DNA of 64,000 bases, from the NCBI RefSeq assembly GCF_026343125.1, contig NZ_JAPEMB010000001.1, forward strand, positions 5,585,501-5,649,500. The letters are read 5' to 3'. Shown in pieces: positions 31,781 through 41,700 of this stretch. The position numbers and the translations under genes are program-made. Positions within the stretch are counted from its first letter, which is position 1, and each line of letters begins with the position of its first letter. Source of the stretch: Streptomyces sp. NBC_00094 (GTDB lineage: Bacteria > Actinomycetota > Actinomycetes > Streptomycetales > Streptomycetaceae). The notes below the pieces were generated by a model that had not been told where the DNA came from, made no database searches, and was given only the letters and a program-made list of their open reading frames with translations.

Positions 31781-32806
<1,026 letters not shown>

Positions 32807-32828
32807 CCGGACCTCCGACCGTCCCCCC

Positions 32829-32926
32829 GGTCGGGACTTCCGTCCCGACCCGTCCCGGATCCGCTCCGGGACCCGCACGCACCCGAGTGGCCCCGACCTT
32901 CCCCCCGTGGAGGGTCGGGGCCACTC
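32829..32926 (+). terminator. Three consecutive hairpins after pfkA
   Basis: GGTCGGGAC/GTCCCGACC (32829-32850), GTCCCGGA/TCCGGGAC (32852-32872) and GAGTGGCCCCGACC/GGTCGGGGCCACTC (32885-32926). All arms are perfect. They insulate pfkA from the next gene. Confidence 0.8.
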
Positions 32927-33049
32927 GTCCGTCCGGCATCGCCCACCGGAAATGCCGAGCTCCACTCTTGAGCCGGAGCCCGAGATCAACAAGGCTTGGG
33001 GCTTGTCCCGGACATGTCCCAACTCTGTCCGGCGGAAGGGGAGAGACGG

Positions 33050-34162
33050 ATGACGCCGGGCGAACGGGCACCGGACCCGAGGGAAGCACGGAACACCGCG
33101 GAGTTCCTCGCGCGCCTCCAGGCCCTGAAGGACTGGTCGGGTCTGACCTACCGCGAGCTGTCGGCCCGGGCGGAGACACACGGCGAGGTCCTGCCCCGGT
33201 CCACCGTGGCGAACATGCTGGCCCGCGCCACCGTCCCCCGCGAGGAGCTCCTCACCACCTTCGTCCGCGCGTGCGGGGTGGGACCGAGTGACCTGGAGGA
33301 GTGGCAGGCGGTACGGAGGGAGCTCGCGGTACGGGGGGTGTACGCGCCGGTCGACGGGCACCCGGCGGGTGCGGGTGCGGGTGCGGAGGCAGAGGCGGAG
33401 GTGGGTGCGGAGGCAGAAGCGGAGGGGGACGCGGAGGTGGACGGCACTGCCCCCGCCCCCGACACCGCCCCCGCGCCCAGCCCCGGCCCTGCCCCCAGCC
33501 CCGCCCCCGGTCCGTCGGTCGTCTGGCCGCGGGATCCGGACGAGCCCCCGGAGGACGCGCCCGAGCCCCGGCCGGGGCCCCGGTCCCGGATAGGGCGCGG
33601 ACTCGTCGCGACGGTCGCGCTGGCCGGTCTCGTGCTCGCCGGCGTCAGTGTCGTCGCCTTCCTGCGGGACGGCCACGGCGCGCACCCGCCCCGTACGCTC
33701 ACCGCCCCCGCCGCCGGGGACGTACGCATCCGGGTCATCGGCCCCGACCTCTGCCTCGGCGAGCGGCGCGGCTCCCGCACCGGGCAGATCCACCAGGTGC
33801 CGTGCCCCGACGCGAAGGTGCCGTCGTACGGGCTGGAGGAGGCGGGCGGCGGCCGGTGGAGAATCCTTTCGGACCACCCGGACTACGGCCCCGGCTGCTC
33901 CGGCATACCCTCCGGCGGCCGGATACCCGACGCCGCCTACGAGGACTCCGAGTGCGGCGACCCGAGCCGGGTCGAGGAGTTCGCCCTGGAGCCGTACGGC
34001 ACCCCCGTCGAGGGCTACCGCATCGTTCCGGCGGGCTCCGCGACACCCGGCAGCTGCGTCACGGTCGTCGGCGACCGCGAGGCGGCCTGGGCACGACTGG
34101 CCCAGGCCCCCTGCGCGCCCGACGCGGCCGGTCAGCTCTTCAGCTTCGACCGGCGGAGCTGA
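33050..34162 (+). CDS. Membrane-bound XRE-type HTH protein
   Basis: 370 residues from ATG 33050 (GGAAGGGGAGAG upstream). Residues about 15-85 form an HTH domain (ARNTAEFLARLQALKDWSGL, TYRELSARAETHGEVLPRST), then a low-complexity Ala/Glu/Pro linker (about 105-175), one transmembrane helix near 183-205 (GLVATVALAGLVLAGVSVVA), and an extracellular Cys-containing domain of ~150 residues (DVRIRVIGPDLCLGERRGSR, PGCSGIPSGGRI). This one-component layout couples an outside sensor to DNA binding inside and is common in Streptomyces. Signal and target unknown. Its stop codon abuts that of the phosphatase gene. Confidence 0.75.
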   Translation: MTPGERAPDPREARNTAEFLARLQALKDWSGLTYRELSARAETHGEVLPRSTVANMLARATVPREELLTTFVRACGVGPSDLEEWQAVRRELAVRGVYAPVDGHPAGAGAGAEAEAEVGAEAEAEGDAEVDGTAPAPDTAPAPSPGPAPSPAPGPSVVWPRDPDEPPEDAPEPRPGPRSRIGRGLVATVALAGLVLAGVSVVAFLRDGHGAHPPRTLTAPAAGDVRIRVIGPDLCLGERRGSRTGQIHQVPCPDAKVPSYGLEEAGGGRWRILSDHPDYGPGCSGIPSGGRIPDAAYEDSECGDPSRVEEFALEPYGTPVEGYRIVPAGSATPGSCVTVVGDREAAWARLAQAPCAPDAAGQLFSFDRRS

Positions 34163-34903
34163 TCAGGCGGGGTCGACCAGCCGGGCCCTGAGCGTCGTCA
34201 CCACCGCCGGGTCGAGCCCGACATGGCCGGTGACGTACCCGTACACCGAGCCGTACCGCGCGCGCAGGTCCGCGAGGAACAGCCGGATGATCTCGGCCGG
34301 CGCCCGGCCGTACCCCGGCCAGCGCAGCTCGCGGCCCGGGTGCGTCGCCCGCCAGTCGGCGATCAGCCGCTCCGTGGCCAGCTCGGTGAGCGCGAAGTCC
34401 GCGAGGATCTCCTCGTCCGGGACGTCCAGGAGCGCGAGGACGACGGCCGCGAGGAGACCGGTGCGGTCCTTGCCGGAGGCGCAGTGGAAGACGAGCGGAG
34501 CGTCGGCCGCGGCGATGACCTCCAGGGCCGTACGGAGTTCCACCGCGCCGTCCTCGGCGACCTCGGCGAACCGGTCGGCGAGGTAGCGCCACGGGTCGAG
34601 GTCCGGGTCGATCTCCGCCTGGTCGTACGGCCGGTGCTCGATGGACAGGTTGTGCCAGGAGACCTCCTCGGTCTCCGGCAGGCGGCCCTTGGCGTCGATC
34701 TCCCACGGGTAGCGCAGGTCGATCACGGTGGCCACGCGGAGCGCGCGGAAGCGGGCGAGGTCGTCCGGACCGGCTCCGGTGAGCTTGGCCAGGGAGTCGG
34801 AACGGTAGAGGGTCTCCCACCGCACGGTCCCGCCGTCGGCGGTCCGATAGCCGCCCAGGTCACGGAAGTTGTGAAGTCGTTCGAAGGGTATGTGTCGTCT
34901 CAC
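34163..34903 (-). CDS. Tyrosine-protein phosphatase (DSP/MptpB-like)
   Basis: 246 residues from GTG 34903. The PTP loop HCASGKDRTG (Cys141, Arg147) has the CX5R signature, with the extra Lys/Asp of the actinobacterial MptpB-like subgroup that can also act on phosphoinositides. Other features: FERLHNFRDLGGYRTADGG at the N-terminus and DLRYPWEIDAKGRLP before the general-acid region. It is cytosolic and hydrolyses phosphotyrosine or phospholipid substrates; the true target is unknown. Tail-to-tail with the membrane HTH gene without any gap. Confidence 0.85.
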   Translation of the reverse strand: MRRHIPFERLHNFRDLGGYRTADGGTVRWETLYRSDSLAKLTGAGPDDLARFRALRVATVIDLRYPWEIDAKGRLPETEEVSWHNLSIEHRPYDQAEIDPDLDPWRYLADRFAEVAEDGAVELRTALEVIAAADAPLVFHCASGKDRTGLLAAVVLALLDVPDEEILADFALTELATERLIADWRATHPGRELRWPGYGRAPAEIIRLFLADLRARYGSVYGYVTGHVGLDPAVVTTLRARLVDPA

Positions 34904-34960
34904 GGCGTCAATCTACGGCCCCACCAGGGCCGTCGGCCTGTCAGCCTGTCGGCCCGGTGG

Positions 34961-35632
34961 CTACAGACCCACCGCCGCCCAGAAGTGTCCGGTGATCTCC
35001 TCCAGGTACGCGCGCCCCTCGTCGCCCGTCGCCGCCGAGGCGCCCCAGCTGCTGGTCGCCGCCATCCGCGCGTGGTACTCCGTGTGCAGCTGCTGCAGCG
35101 CCGGTTCCAGGGTCCGCTTGGGCAGCGGCACCATCTTCACGGCCGGTTTCACGTAGGCCTGCCAGCGGGTGGTGGCGGCGTCGCGCAGCAGCTCGGCGAG
35201 GCTCTCGTCGCCGCCGGTCGCCGTGATGAGCGCGCGCGGGCCGAGGCCGAGGAGCTCCGCGAGGGCGGCCGTCTGGCGTTCGGTGCCGCGCCAGCGGCCC
35301 TCGTCCTCCATCCGCTGGTACGCGTGGGCCGCCACACCGACCCGCCGGGCCAGCTCCTCGGGGGCGAGCCCGCGGGCGAGCCGGTGCTCGCGCAGGGTCG
35401 AGGCGGCGGCGATCAGCTCGGCGGGAGCACACCACAGCACGCCGGCGAGGGCGGTGAGCTCCTGCTCGGTCGGGCGGATGCGGCCGCGCTCCCAGGCGAC
35501 GACCGTGTCGGGGGTGACGAGCAGGCCGTACTGGGCGCGCAAGCCGTAGGCGACATGACCCGGGGCCATGCCGAGGCCTTCGCGCAGCCGGCGCGCGGCC
35601 AGGGCGTTGAAGGGGGGAGAGGGTTGGTGCAC
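34961..35632 (-). CDS. XRE-family regulator with two HTH motifs
   Basis: 223 residues from GTG 35632. The first HTH (ALAARRLREGLGMAPGHVAY, LVTPDTVVAWERGRIRPTEQ) and the second (LREHRLARGLAPEELARRVG, AAHAYQRMEDEGRWRGTERQ) are arranged in tandem; the C-terminal ~90 residues are helical with no recognised family. It lies 57 bp upstream of the phosphatase gene on the same strand, so the two may be coexpressed. Targets unknown. Confidence 0.75.
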   Translation of the reverse strand: MHQPSPPFNALAARRLREGLGMAPGHVAYGLRAQYGLLVTPDTVVAWERGRIRPTEQELTALAGVLWCAPAELIAAASTLREHRLARGLAPEELARRVGVAAHAYQRMEDEGRWRGTERQTAALAELLGLGPRALITATGGDESLAELLRDAATTRWQAYVKPAVKMVPLPKRTLEPALQQLHTEYHARMAATSSWGASAATGDEGRAYLEEITGHFWAAVGL

Positions 35633-35736
35633 TTGGCCACGGTAGGGGCGGAGGGTGACGGTTGGCTACGGTTCGTTCGCCCAACCTGCGAGGTCGTAGG
35701 AACGTGGGAACCGATCAGTAATGAGCGGGGAACCGC

Positions 35737-36432
35737 TCAGTGGCCGCGCGGCCTTCCGTCGAGCCAGCGGTACTGGAGCTCGGGCCGCCCGATCTGCCCG
35801 TACTGGGGGGCGCGCACGGCCCGGCCCTCGGTCACGAGGTGTTCCAGATAGCGGCGGGCGGTGATCCGGGAGATCCCGACCGCCGCGCCGGCCTCGGCGG
35901 CGGTGAGCCCGGCCGGGGTGGACCGGAGGGTACGGGTGACCGCCTCCAGGGTCGGGCCGCTCAGTCCCTTCGGCAGGGCGGCGGGGTGCGGGGCCCGGAG
36001 GGTGGCGAGCGCCCGGTCGACCTCGTCCTGCCCGGAGGCCTCCCCGGCGGACGCCCGGAACTCGGCGTACCGGGCGAGCCGGTCCCGGAGCGTCGCGAAG
36101 GCGAAGGGCTTCAGGACGTACTGGACGACCCCGAGGGACACGCCCTCGCGGACGACCGCCAGGTCGCGGGCGGAGGTCACGGCGATCACGTCGGCGGAGT
36201 GCCCGGCGGCGCGGAGCGCGCGCAGGAGCTGGAGGCCGTGGCCGTCGGGCAGGTAGAGGTCGAGCAGGATCAGATCGACCGGCGTCCGGTCCAGCACCCG
36301 CACGGCGGCGGCCCGGGAGTGGGCGACACCGACGACGGTGAAGCCCTCGACCCGCCCGGCGTAGAGCGCGTGGGCGTCGGCGGCGACGGGGTCGTCCTCG
36401 ACGACGAGGACGCGGAGCGGGCTCGTGCTCAC
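35737..36432 (-). CDS. CitB/DcuR-type response regulator
   Basis: 231 residues starting at GTG 36432, overlapping the kinase stop by 4 bp. The receiver domain has VLVVEDDPVAADAHALY (acidic pocket), phospho-acceptor Asp in LILLDLYLPDG, Thr/Ser in VIAVTSARD and Lys in VLKPFAFATL. The C-terminal HTH (LTAAEAGAAVGISRITARRY, LEHLVTEGRAV) is of the CitB/DcuR type, which controls C4-dicarboxylate or citrate uptake. The pairing with the kinase and the divergent dctA gene supports this. Confidence 0.9.
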   Translation of the reverse strand: MSTSPLRVLVVEDDPVAADAHALYAGRVEGFTVVGVAHSRAAAVRVLDRTPVDLILLDLYLPDGHGLQLLRALRAAGHSADVIAVTSARDLAVVREGVSLGVVQYVLKPFAFATLRDRLARYAEFRASAGEASGQDEVDRALATLRAPHPAALPKGLSGPTLEAVTRTLRSTPAGLTAAEAGAAVGISRITARRYLEHLVTEGRAVRAPQYGQIGRPELQYRWLDGRPRGH

Positions 36433-38117
36433 GGGGTCACCTCGGAACCGGTGGCGGGCGCCGTCGACCCCGGGCCGCCCTCACGGGGAAGGGGCAGGAG
36501 TACGGGTACGGGCCCGGGCGTGGGCAGGGATACGGGCAGCGGCAGACGTACGGTGAACTCCGCGCCGCCCTCGGGAGCCTCCGACAGGGTCAGCGTCCCG
36601 GAGGCACGGGAGACCGCCTGCCCCACCAGGGCGAGGCCGAGGCCCCGGCCCGGGCCGCGGGTCGACCAGCCACGGCCCAGGACCGCCTCCCGGTCGGCCG
36701 GGCGGACGCCGGGGCCGCTGTCCCCGACGCGGAGCAGCAGCTCGCCGTCGCCCGTCCGGGCCGCGACCGTCACCGTCACGCGCGCGTGCGGGGTCCCGCC
36801 CGCCGCCTCGACGGCGTTGTCGATGAGGTTGCCCAGGATCGTGACCAGGTCCCGGGAGGGCAGGGCCGCCGGCACCCGCCCGTCGTCGATCCGGCTCTCC
36901 TCGGTCAGCACCAGCTCCACGCCCCGCTCGTTGGCCTGCGCCGCCTTCCCGAGCAGCAGCGCCGCGAGGACGGGTTCACCGACCGCTTCGACGACCCGGT
37001 CGGTGAGCGCCTGCGCGAGCTCCAGCTCCGCCGTCGCGAACTCCACCGCCTCGGCCACCCGGTCCAGTTCGATGAGCGACACCACCGTGTGCAGCCGGTT
37101 GGCCGCCTCGTGGGCCTGCGAGCGCAGGGCCTCCGTGAACCCGCGCTCGGAGTCCAACTCACCCGACAACGCCTGGAGTTCCGTACGGTCCCGGAGCGTG
37201 ACGACGGTGCCGCGCCGCTCCCCGCCCACCACCGGGCGGGTGTTGACCACGAGCACCCGGTCGGTCGTCAGATGCGTCTCGTCCACCCGCGGCTCCGCGG
37301 AGAGCAGCGCGCCCGTCAGCGGTGCGGGCAGGCCGAGTTCGGCGGCGGGGCGGCCGACGACCCCGTCGTCCAGACCGAGCAACTCCCGTGCCCCGTCGTT
37401 GATGAGGGCGATCCGCCGCCGTCCGTCGAGCATCACGAGCCCTTCCCGCACCGCGTGCAGCGCGGCCTCGTGGTAGTCGTGCATCCGGCTCAGCTCCGAC
37501 GCGTTCATGCCGTGCGTATGGCGGCGCAGCCGGGCGTTGACGACGTACGTCCCCGCGCCGCCCAGCGCGAGCGCCGCGCCCGCCATGCCGAGGAGGGCGG
37601 TGACCTGCTCCCGTACCTGCTCGCTGATCTTCTCGATCGTGATGCCCGCGCTGACGAGGGCGACGATCCGGCCGTCGTCGTAGACGGGTGCCACCGTCCG
37701 CACGGAGGGGCCGAGCACCCCGAGGTGCGTCTCGGAGAAGGTCCGCCCCCGTACCGCCTCCTCGATGTGGCCGAGGTACGTCCGGCCGATCTGGGCCGGT
37801 TCCGGGTGCGTCCAGCGGGTCCCGTCCGGCGCCATGATCACCACGAAGGCGACGCCCGCGTGCCGGCGCAGCGATTCCGTGTACGGCTGGAGCACTGCCG
37901 TCGGGTCGGCCGAGCGGGCCGCGGCGACCACGGACGGGGAGTCGGCGACGGCCGCGGCGGTCGCCGTGGACTGGCGCCGCGCGGTCTCCTCGGCCTGCGC
38001 CCGGTCCGTGACGTACGCGAAGATCGCGCAGCCCGCCACGACGACGGCCACGAGCACGACCTGCATCGCGAAGAGCTGGCCGGCCAGGCTGCGGGGGTGG
38101 GGGCGGGGGAGACGCAT
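36429..38117 (-). CDS. DcuS/CitA-type sensor histidine kinase
   Basis: 562 residues from ATG 38117. Two transmembrane helices (about 14-36, FAMQVVLVAVVVAGCAIFAY; about 178-198, LLGMAGAALALGGAGTYVV) flank a periplasmic-type PASC/Cache sensor domain (SPSVVAAARSADPTAVLQPY, VAPVYDDGRIVALVSAGITI). A PAS domain (DYHEAALHAVREGLVMLDGR), an SpoOB-type H-box (ALRSQAHEAANRLHTVVSLI) with the phospho-His, and an HATPase domain (LVTILGNLIDNAVEAAGG) follow. Predicted ligand: C4-dicarboxylate, from the divergent dctA gene. No strong ribosome binding site; probably leaderless. Confidence 0.88.
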   Translation of the reverse strand: MRLPRPHPRSLAGQLFAMQVVLVAVVVAGCAIFAYVTDRAQAEETARRQSTATAAAVADSPSVVAAARSADPTAVLQPYTESLRRHAGVAFVVIMAPDGTRWTHPEPAQIGRTYLGHIEEAVRGRTFSETHLGVLGPSVRTVAPVYDDGRIVALVSAGITIEKISEQVREQVTALLGMAGAALALGGAGTYVVNARLRRHTHGMNASELSRMHDYHEAALHAVREGLVMLDGRRRIALINDGARELLGLDDGVVGRPAAELGLPAPLTGALLSAEPRVDETHLTTDRVLVVNTRPVVGGERRGTVVTLRDRTELQALSGELDSERGFTEALRSQAHEAANRLHTVVSLIELDRVAEAVEFATAELELAQALTDRVVEAVGEPVLAALLLGKAAQANERGVELVLTEESRIDDGRVPAALPSRDLVTILGNLIDNAVEAAGGTPHARVTVTVAARTGDGELLLRVGDSGPGVRPADREAVLGRGWSTRGPGRGLGLALVGQAVSRASGTLTLSEAPEGGAEFTVRLPLPVSLPTPGPVPVLLPLPREGGPGSTAPATGSEVTP

Positions 38118-38313
38118 GCGGGTAAGTGTGCACGGCGGGATTTGCGCGGGGGCATTGCGTTCCCGAATCGTTCTCTTCCCGCTCGCGCCGTTCGGACCCG
38201 TCGGATGTTTCGGTCGTGAACGAAACGTACGCAACGGTGACCCCGGTCACAGGCTGATGGATAGTCGCGGAGTCCACCGGGACGTGGACACCCATCAGCA
38301 TGAGGAGGACCCC

Positions 38314-39666
38314 GTGGCCGCACGGCGGGACCGTACCCACTATCTGTATCTGGCCGTCATCGGCGCCGTACTGCTCGGCATCGCCGTCGGCTTCCTGGCG
38401 CCGGGCGTCGCCGTCGAGCTCAAGCCGCTGGGCACCGGCTTCGTCAACCTCATCAAGATGATGATCTCGCCGATCATCTTCTGCACGATCGTCCTCGGCG
38501 TCGGATCGGTCCGCAAGGCCGCGAAGGTCGGCGCTGTCGGCGGCCTCGCCCTCGGCTACTTCCTCGTGATGTCGACCGTCGCACTCGCGATCGGCCTGGT
38601 CGTCGGCAACCTCCTGGAGCCCGGTTCCGGCCTCCACCTCACCAAGGAGATCGCCGAGGCCGGCGCCAAGCAGGCCGAGGGCGCGAGCGAGTCCACGCCG
38701 GACTTCCTCCTCGGGATCATCCCCACCACCCTCGTCTCCGCCTTCACCGAGGGCGAGGTCCTGCAGACCCTCCTCGTCGCCCTGCTCGCCGGCTTCGCGC
38801 TCCAGGCGATGGGCGCCGCGGGGGAGCCGGTGCTGCGCGGCATCGGCCACATCCAGCGGCTCGTCTTCCGCATCCTCGGCATGATCATGTGGGTCGCGCC
38901 GATCGGTGCCTTCGGTGCGATCGCCGCCGTCGTCGGGGCGACCGGCCTCGACGCCCTGAAGTCCCTCGCCGTCATCATGATCGGCTTCTACCTGACCTGC
39001 GGGCTGTTCGTCTTCGTCGTCCTCGGCACGATCCTGCGGCTGGTCGCCGGGATCAACATCTGGACCCTGCTGAAGTACCTGGGCCGCGAGTTCCTGCTGA
39101 TCCTCTCCACCTCGTCCTCGGAGTCCGCCCTGCCGCGGCTCATCGCGAAGATGGAGCACCTGGGCGTCAGCAAGCCGGTCGTCGGCATCACCGTGCCGAC
39201 CGGCTACTCCTTCAACCTCGACGGCACCGCGATCTACCTCACGATGGCCTCGCTCTTCGTCGCCGAGGCGATGGGGGACCCGCTCTCGCTCGGTGAGCAG
39301 ATCTCGCTCCTCGTCTTCATGATCATCGCCTCGAAGGGCGCGGCGGGCGTCACCGGCGCGGGCCTCGCGACCCTCGCGGGCGGCCTCCAGTCGCACCGGC
39401 CCGAACTGGTCGACGGGGTGGGCCTGATCGTCGGCATCGACCGTTTCATGAGCGAGGCCCGCGCCCTCACCAACTTCGCGGGCAACGCCGTCGCCACCGT
39501 CCTCGTCGGCACCTGGACGAAGGAGATCGACAAGGCGCGGGTCGCGGAGGTCCTCGCGGGGCATCTCCCCTTCGACGAGAAGACCCTCGTCGACGACCAC
39601 GCCCCCGCCACGGTCCCGGACCAGCGGTCCGAGGAGGGCGAGGAGAAGGCCCGCGCGGGCGTCTGA
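38314..39666 (+). CDS. dctA: C4-dicarboxylate/proton symporter DctA
   Basis: 450 residues from GTG 38314 (GAGGAGG 5 bp upstream). Dicarboxylate/amino acid:cation symporter family: hydrophobic segments throughout, LVNLIKMMISPIIF-like FVNLIKMMISPIIFCTIVLG, the serine-rich re-entrant loop LILSTSSSESALPRLIAKME, and the substrate-site stretches VPTGYSFNLDGTAIYLTMAS and DRFMSEARALTNFAGNAVAT. It imports succinate, fumarate and malate. It is divergent from the DcuSR-like system, which most likely activates it. The C-terminal tail is acidic and cytosolic. Confidence 0.93.
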   Translation: MAARRDRTHYLYLAVIGAVLLGIAVGFLAPGVAVELKPLGTGFVNLIKMMISPIIFCTIVLGVGSVRKAAKVGAVGGLALGYFLVMSTVALAIGLVVGNLLEPGSGLHLTKEIAEAGAKQAEGASESTPDFLLGIIPTTLVSAFTEGEVLQTLLVALLAGFALQAMGAAGEPVLRGIGHIQRLVFRILGMIMWVAPIGAFGAIAAVVGATGLDALKSLAVIMIGFYLTCGLFVFVVLGTILRLVAGINIWTLLKYLGREFLLILSTSSSESALPRLIAKMEHLGVSKPVVGITVPTGYSFNLDGTAIYLTMASLFVAEAMGDPLSLGEQISLLVFMIIASKGAAGVTGAGLATLAGGLQSHRPELVDGVGLIVGIDRFMSEARALTNFAGNAVATVLVGTWTKEIDKARVAEVLAGHLPFDEKTLVDDHAPATVPDQRSEEGEEKARAGV

Positions 39667-39705
39667 CCCCTCGGGCGCCCGACCCCGCGGGCGCCCGACC
39701 CTCGC

Positions 39706-39749
39706 GGTCGTCGTGCCCCGACGACCCCAGGCGAGGGGCCGCGCCCCTC
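39706..39749. terminator. Hairpins between convergent dctA and aldo/keto reductase
   Basis: GGTCGTCG/CGACGACC (39706-39726) and GAGGGGC/GCCCCTC (39733-39749). They lie in the 177-bp convergent gap, which also has two GGGCGCCC palindromes and no gene. Confidence 0.55.
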
Positions 39750-39843
39750 CGGGTCCCGGGCCTTGAGCCGGATCCGGGCCCCGGGGGGACACGGCGGTAT
39801 CCGGTACGCATGACCCAGGGGGGCGACCCCGTACGAACGCCCG

Positions 39844-40737
39844 TCAGGCGGCTCCGGGCAGGCCGTCCAGCTCCGCCGACTCCTCCACCGTCAGGTCGAG
39901 TTCGGCCGCGGCGGCCGAGTCGCGTACCGTCTCGGGCCGGCTCGCGCCCGGGATCGGGAGCACCGTCTCCGACCGGGCCAGCAGCCATGCGAGCGCCACC
40001 CGCTGCGGGCTCACCCCCCGCCCCCGCGCCACCCGGTGGAAGCCTCCGAACTCCGGGTCCGCCTCCAGGGCGGACGCCCCGTCCAGCGAGCTGCGCGAGA
40101 TCCCGCCCAGCGGACTCCACGGCAGGAAGGCGAGACCCAGCTCGGCGCAGAGCCGCAGCTCCGCCTCGCTCTCCCGGACCGCGGGCGAATACCGGTTCTG
40201 TACGGAGACGAGCCGGTCGCCCAGGATCTCGCGGGCCAGCAGGATCTGCTCGCGGTCCACGTTCGAGACACCGGCCAGCCGGACCGTACCGGCGTCCAGC
40301 AACTCCCGTACGGCTCCCAGCGATTCGGCGTACGGGACGGCAGGGTCCGGCTTGTGCAGCTGGTACAGGCCGATCGGCGCCCCGCCGAGCCGCCGGGCCG
40401 AGCCCTCCGCCGCCCGCCGGAGGTGCGCGGGCCGGCCGTCCACGGTCCAGCCGCCGTCCGCCGTCCGGCCGCGCCCGCCCTTCGTCGCCACGAGGACGTC
40501 GTCCGTACGGCCCCCGTACGAGGCGAGGGCCCGGGCCACGAGCGACTCGCCCTCGCCGGGCGCGCCGCCGGGCGGGTGGTAGGAGTCGGCGGTGTCGAGG
40601 AGCGTCACTCCCGCGTCGAGAGCCGCGTGCACGGTGGCCACGGCCCGGGCCTCGTCGGGGCGGCCCTCGATGGAGAGCGGCATGGTGCCGAACCCGACCG
40701 CCCCGACCCGGACGTCCCCCAGTGTCCTGAAGCGCAT
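39844..40737 (-). CDS. Aldo/keto reductase
   Basis: 297 residues from ATG 40737, which touches the stop of the upstream epimerase gene. Catalytic tetrad visible: Asp and Tyr in LLDTADSYHPPGG, Lys in DVLVATKGGRG, His in IGLYQLHKPDP. The C-terminal NADPH-binding motif is IPGASRPETVRDSAAA. It reduces a carbonyl with NADPH; the substrate is unknown. The coupling with an NAD-dependent epimerase and the divergent Lrp regulator suggests a small metabolite-conversion operon. Confidence 0.9.
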   Translation of the reverse strand: MRFRTLGDVRVGAVGFGTMPLSIEGRPDEARAVATVHAALDAGVTLLDTADSYHPPGGAPGEGESLVARALASYGGRTDDVLVATKGGRGRTADGGWTVDGRPAHLRRAAEGSARRLGGAPIGLYQLHKPDPAVPYAESLGAVRELLDAGTVRLAGVSNVDREQILLAREILGDRLVSVQNRYSPAVRESEAELRLCAELGLAFLPWSPLGGISRSSLDGASALEADPEFGGFHRVARGRGVSPQRVALAWLLARSETVLPIPGASRPETVRDSAAAAELDLTVEESAELDGLPGAA

Positions 40738-41636
40738 CAGCGCGTCCCCCCGACCGTCTCGGAAACGGCGCGCGAGAGCCACTCGGCGGAATGCGAGAAG
40801 GAGTAACCGAGTGCGGTGGCGCGGGAGTTGTCCATCCCGTACGAGCGGGCGAAGGAGAACGGCGAGACCTCGCCGACCTCCACCTCGCGGAAGACCGTCC
40901 GGCCGCCCACCTGCTTCTCGACCTCCGCGCAGATGTCGGCCGTGGTGAGAGGGCCGTGGGAATGGGCGTTGACCGGCCCGGTGAATTCCGCCTCGACGGT
41001 CCAGGCGAGGAACGCGGCGATCTCCTCCACGTACACATAGGTCGCCGGACGGTTCACGACGGGTACGGCGATCGGTTCGCCGGCCCGTACGCGCTGGACG
41101 TAGTGGTCGAGCCTGCCCGTGAAGTCGTCGTCGCCGCCCAGTACGTGAGCGACCCGCACCGAGGCCCACGCGAACGGGGACCCGGCCGCGAACACCGCCT
41201 CCGCCTGCCGCTTCCCCTCCCCGTAGTGCTCCTCGCGGAACTCGGGGTCGTCCCAGGCCGGACCCGTGTCGACGGTGACGGCGGCCAGGTCGAGGACGGA
41301 CTCGGCGACCGGCGTGACCGAATCCTCGTACCCGTACACCTCCACCGTCGACGTCATCACATAGCGCCGGGTCCGCGTCGCGAACACCCGCCGGGCGATC
41401 TCCGCCTGGCGCGGGGTGTAGCAGACCTGGTCCACGACGACATCGAAGGAACGGCCCGCCAGTACGGATTCCAGGGCGGACTCGTCGTCGCGGTCGGCCA
41501 CGAGGTGCTCCATTCCGCCGGGCGCGGCGGAAGAACCCCGATTCAGGATGGTGATGCGATGCCCGGAATCCCGCAGCAGGGCGATAAGGCGCTTTCCGAA
41601 ATAGCGGTTTCCGCCGATGACAAGAATATCCATCAT
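40737..41636 (-). CDS. NAD-dependent epimerase/dehydratase
   Basis: 299 residues; the start is the first of two adjacent ATGs (41636 or 41633), 6-9 bp after AAGGGAG. Extended SDR: Rossmann motif ILVIGGNRYFGKRLIALL, YxxxK in EEHYGEGKRQAE, and STVEVYGYEDS. The protein resembles isoflavone-reductase/epimerase-type SDRs that act on nucleotide sugars or related substrates; the substrate is not recognisable. It overlaps the aldo/keto reductase gene by 1 bp and is divergent from the Lrp-type regulator. Confidence 0.85.
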   Translation of the reverse strand: MMDILVIGGNRYFGKRLIALLRDSGHRITILNRGSSAAPGGMEHLVADRDDESALESVLAGRSFDVVVDQVCYTPRQAEIARRVFATRTRRYVMTSTVEVYGYEDSVTPVAESVLDLAAVTVDTGPAWDDPEFREEHYGEGKRQAEAVFAAGSPFAWASVRVAHVLGGDDDFTGRLDHYVQRVRAGEPIAVPVVNRPATYVYVEEIAAFLAWTVEAEFTGPVNAHSHGPLTTADICAEVEKQVGGRTVFREVEVGEVSPFSFARSYGMDNSRATALGYSFSHSAEWLSRAVSETVGGTR

Positions 41637-41646
41637 TCCCAACTCC

Positions 41647-41675
41647 CTTGTGTCGCAGGACAAGTGTTACGTTGT
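41647..41675. promoter_or_regulatory. Possible Lrp binding sites
   Basis: CTTGT (41647), ACAAG (41660) and TTGT (41672) alternate at spacings of about 12-13 bp in the 64-bp divergent region, giving two overlapping inverted repeats. This fits multivalent Lrp/AsnC binding. Confidence 0.4.
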
Positions 41676-41700
41676 GCGCTCGCCGTCTGAAGGGGGAATC

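Noticed and set aside
38207..38226. GTTTCG-N8-CGAAAC inverted repeat upstream of dctA
   Set aside because: Only 6-bp arms and no second copy; too weak to call an operator, though it could be one for the DcuR-like regulator.
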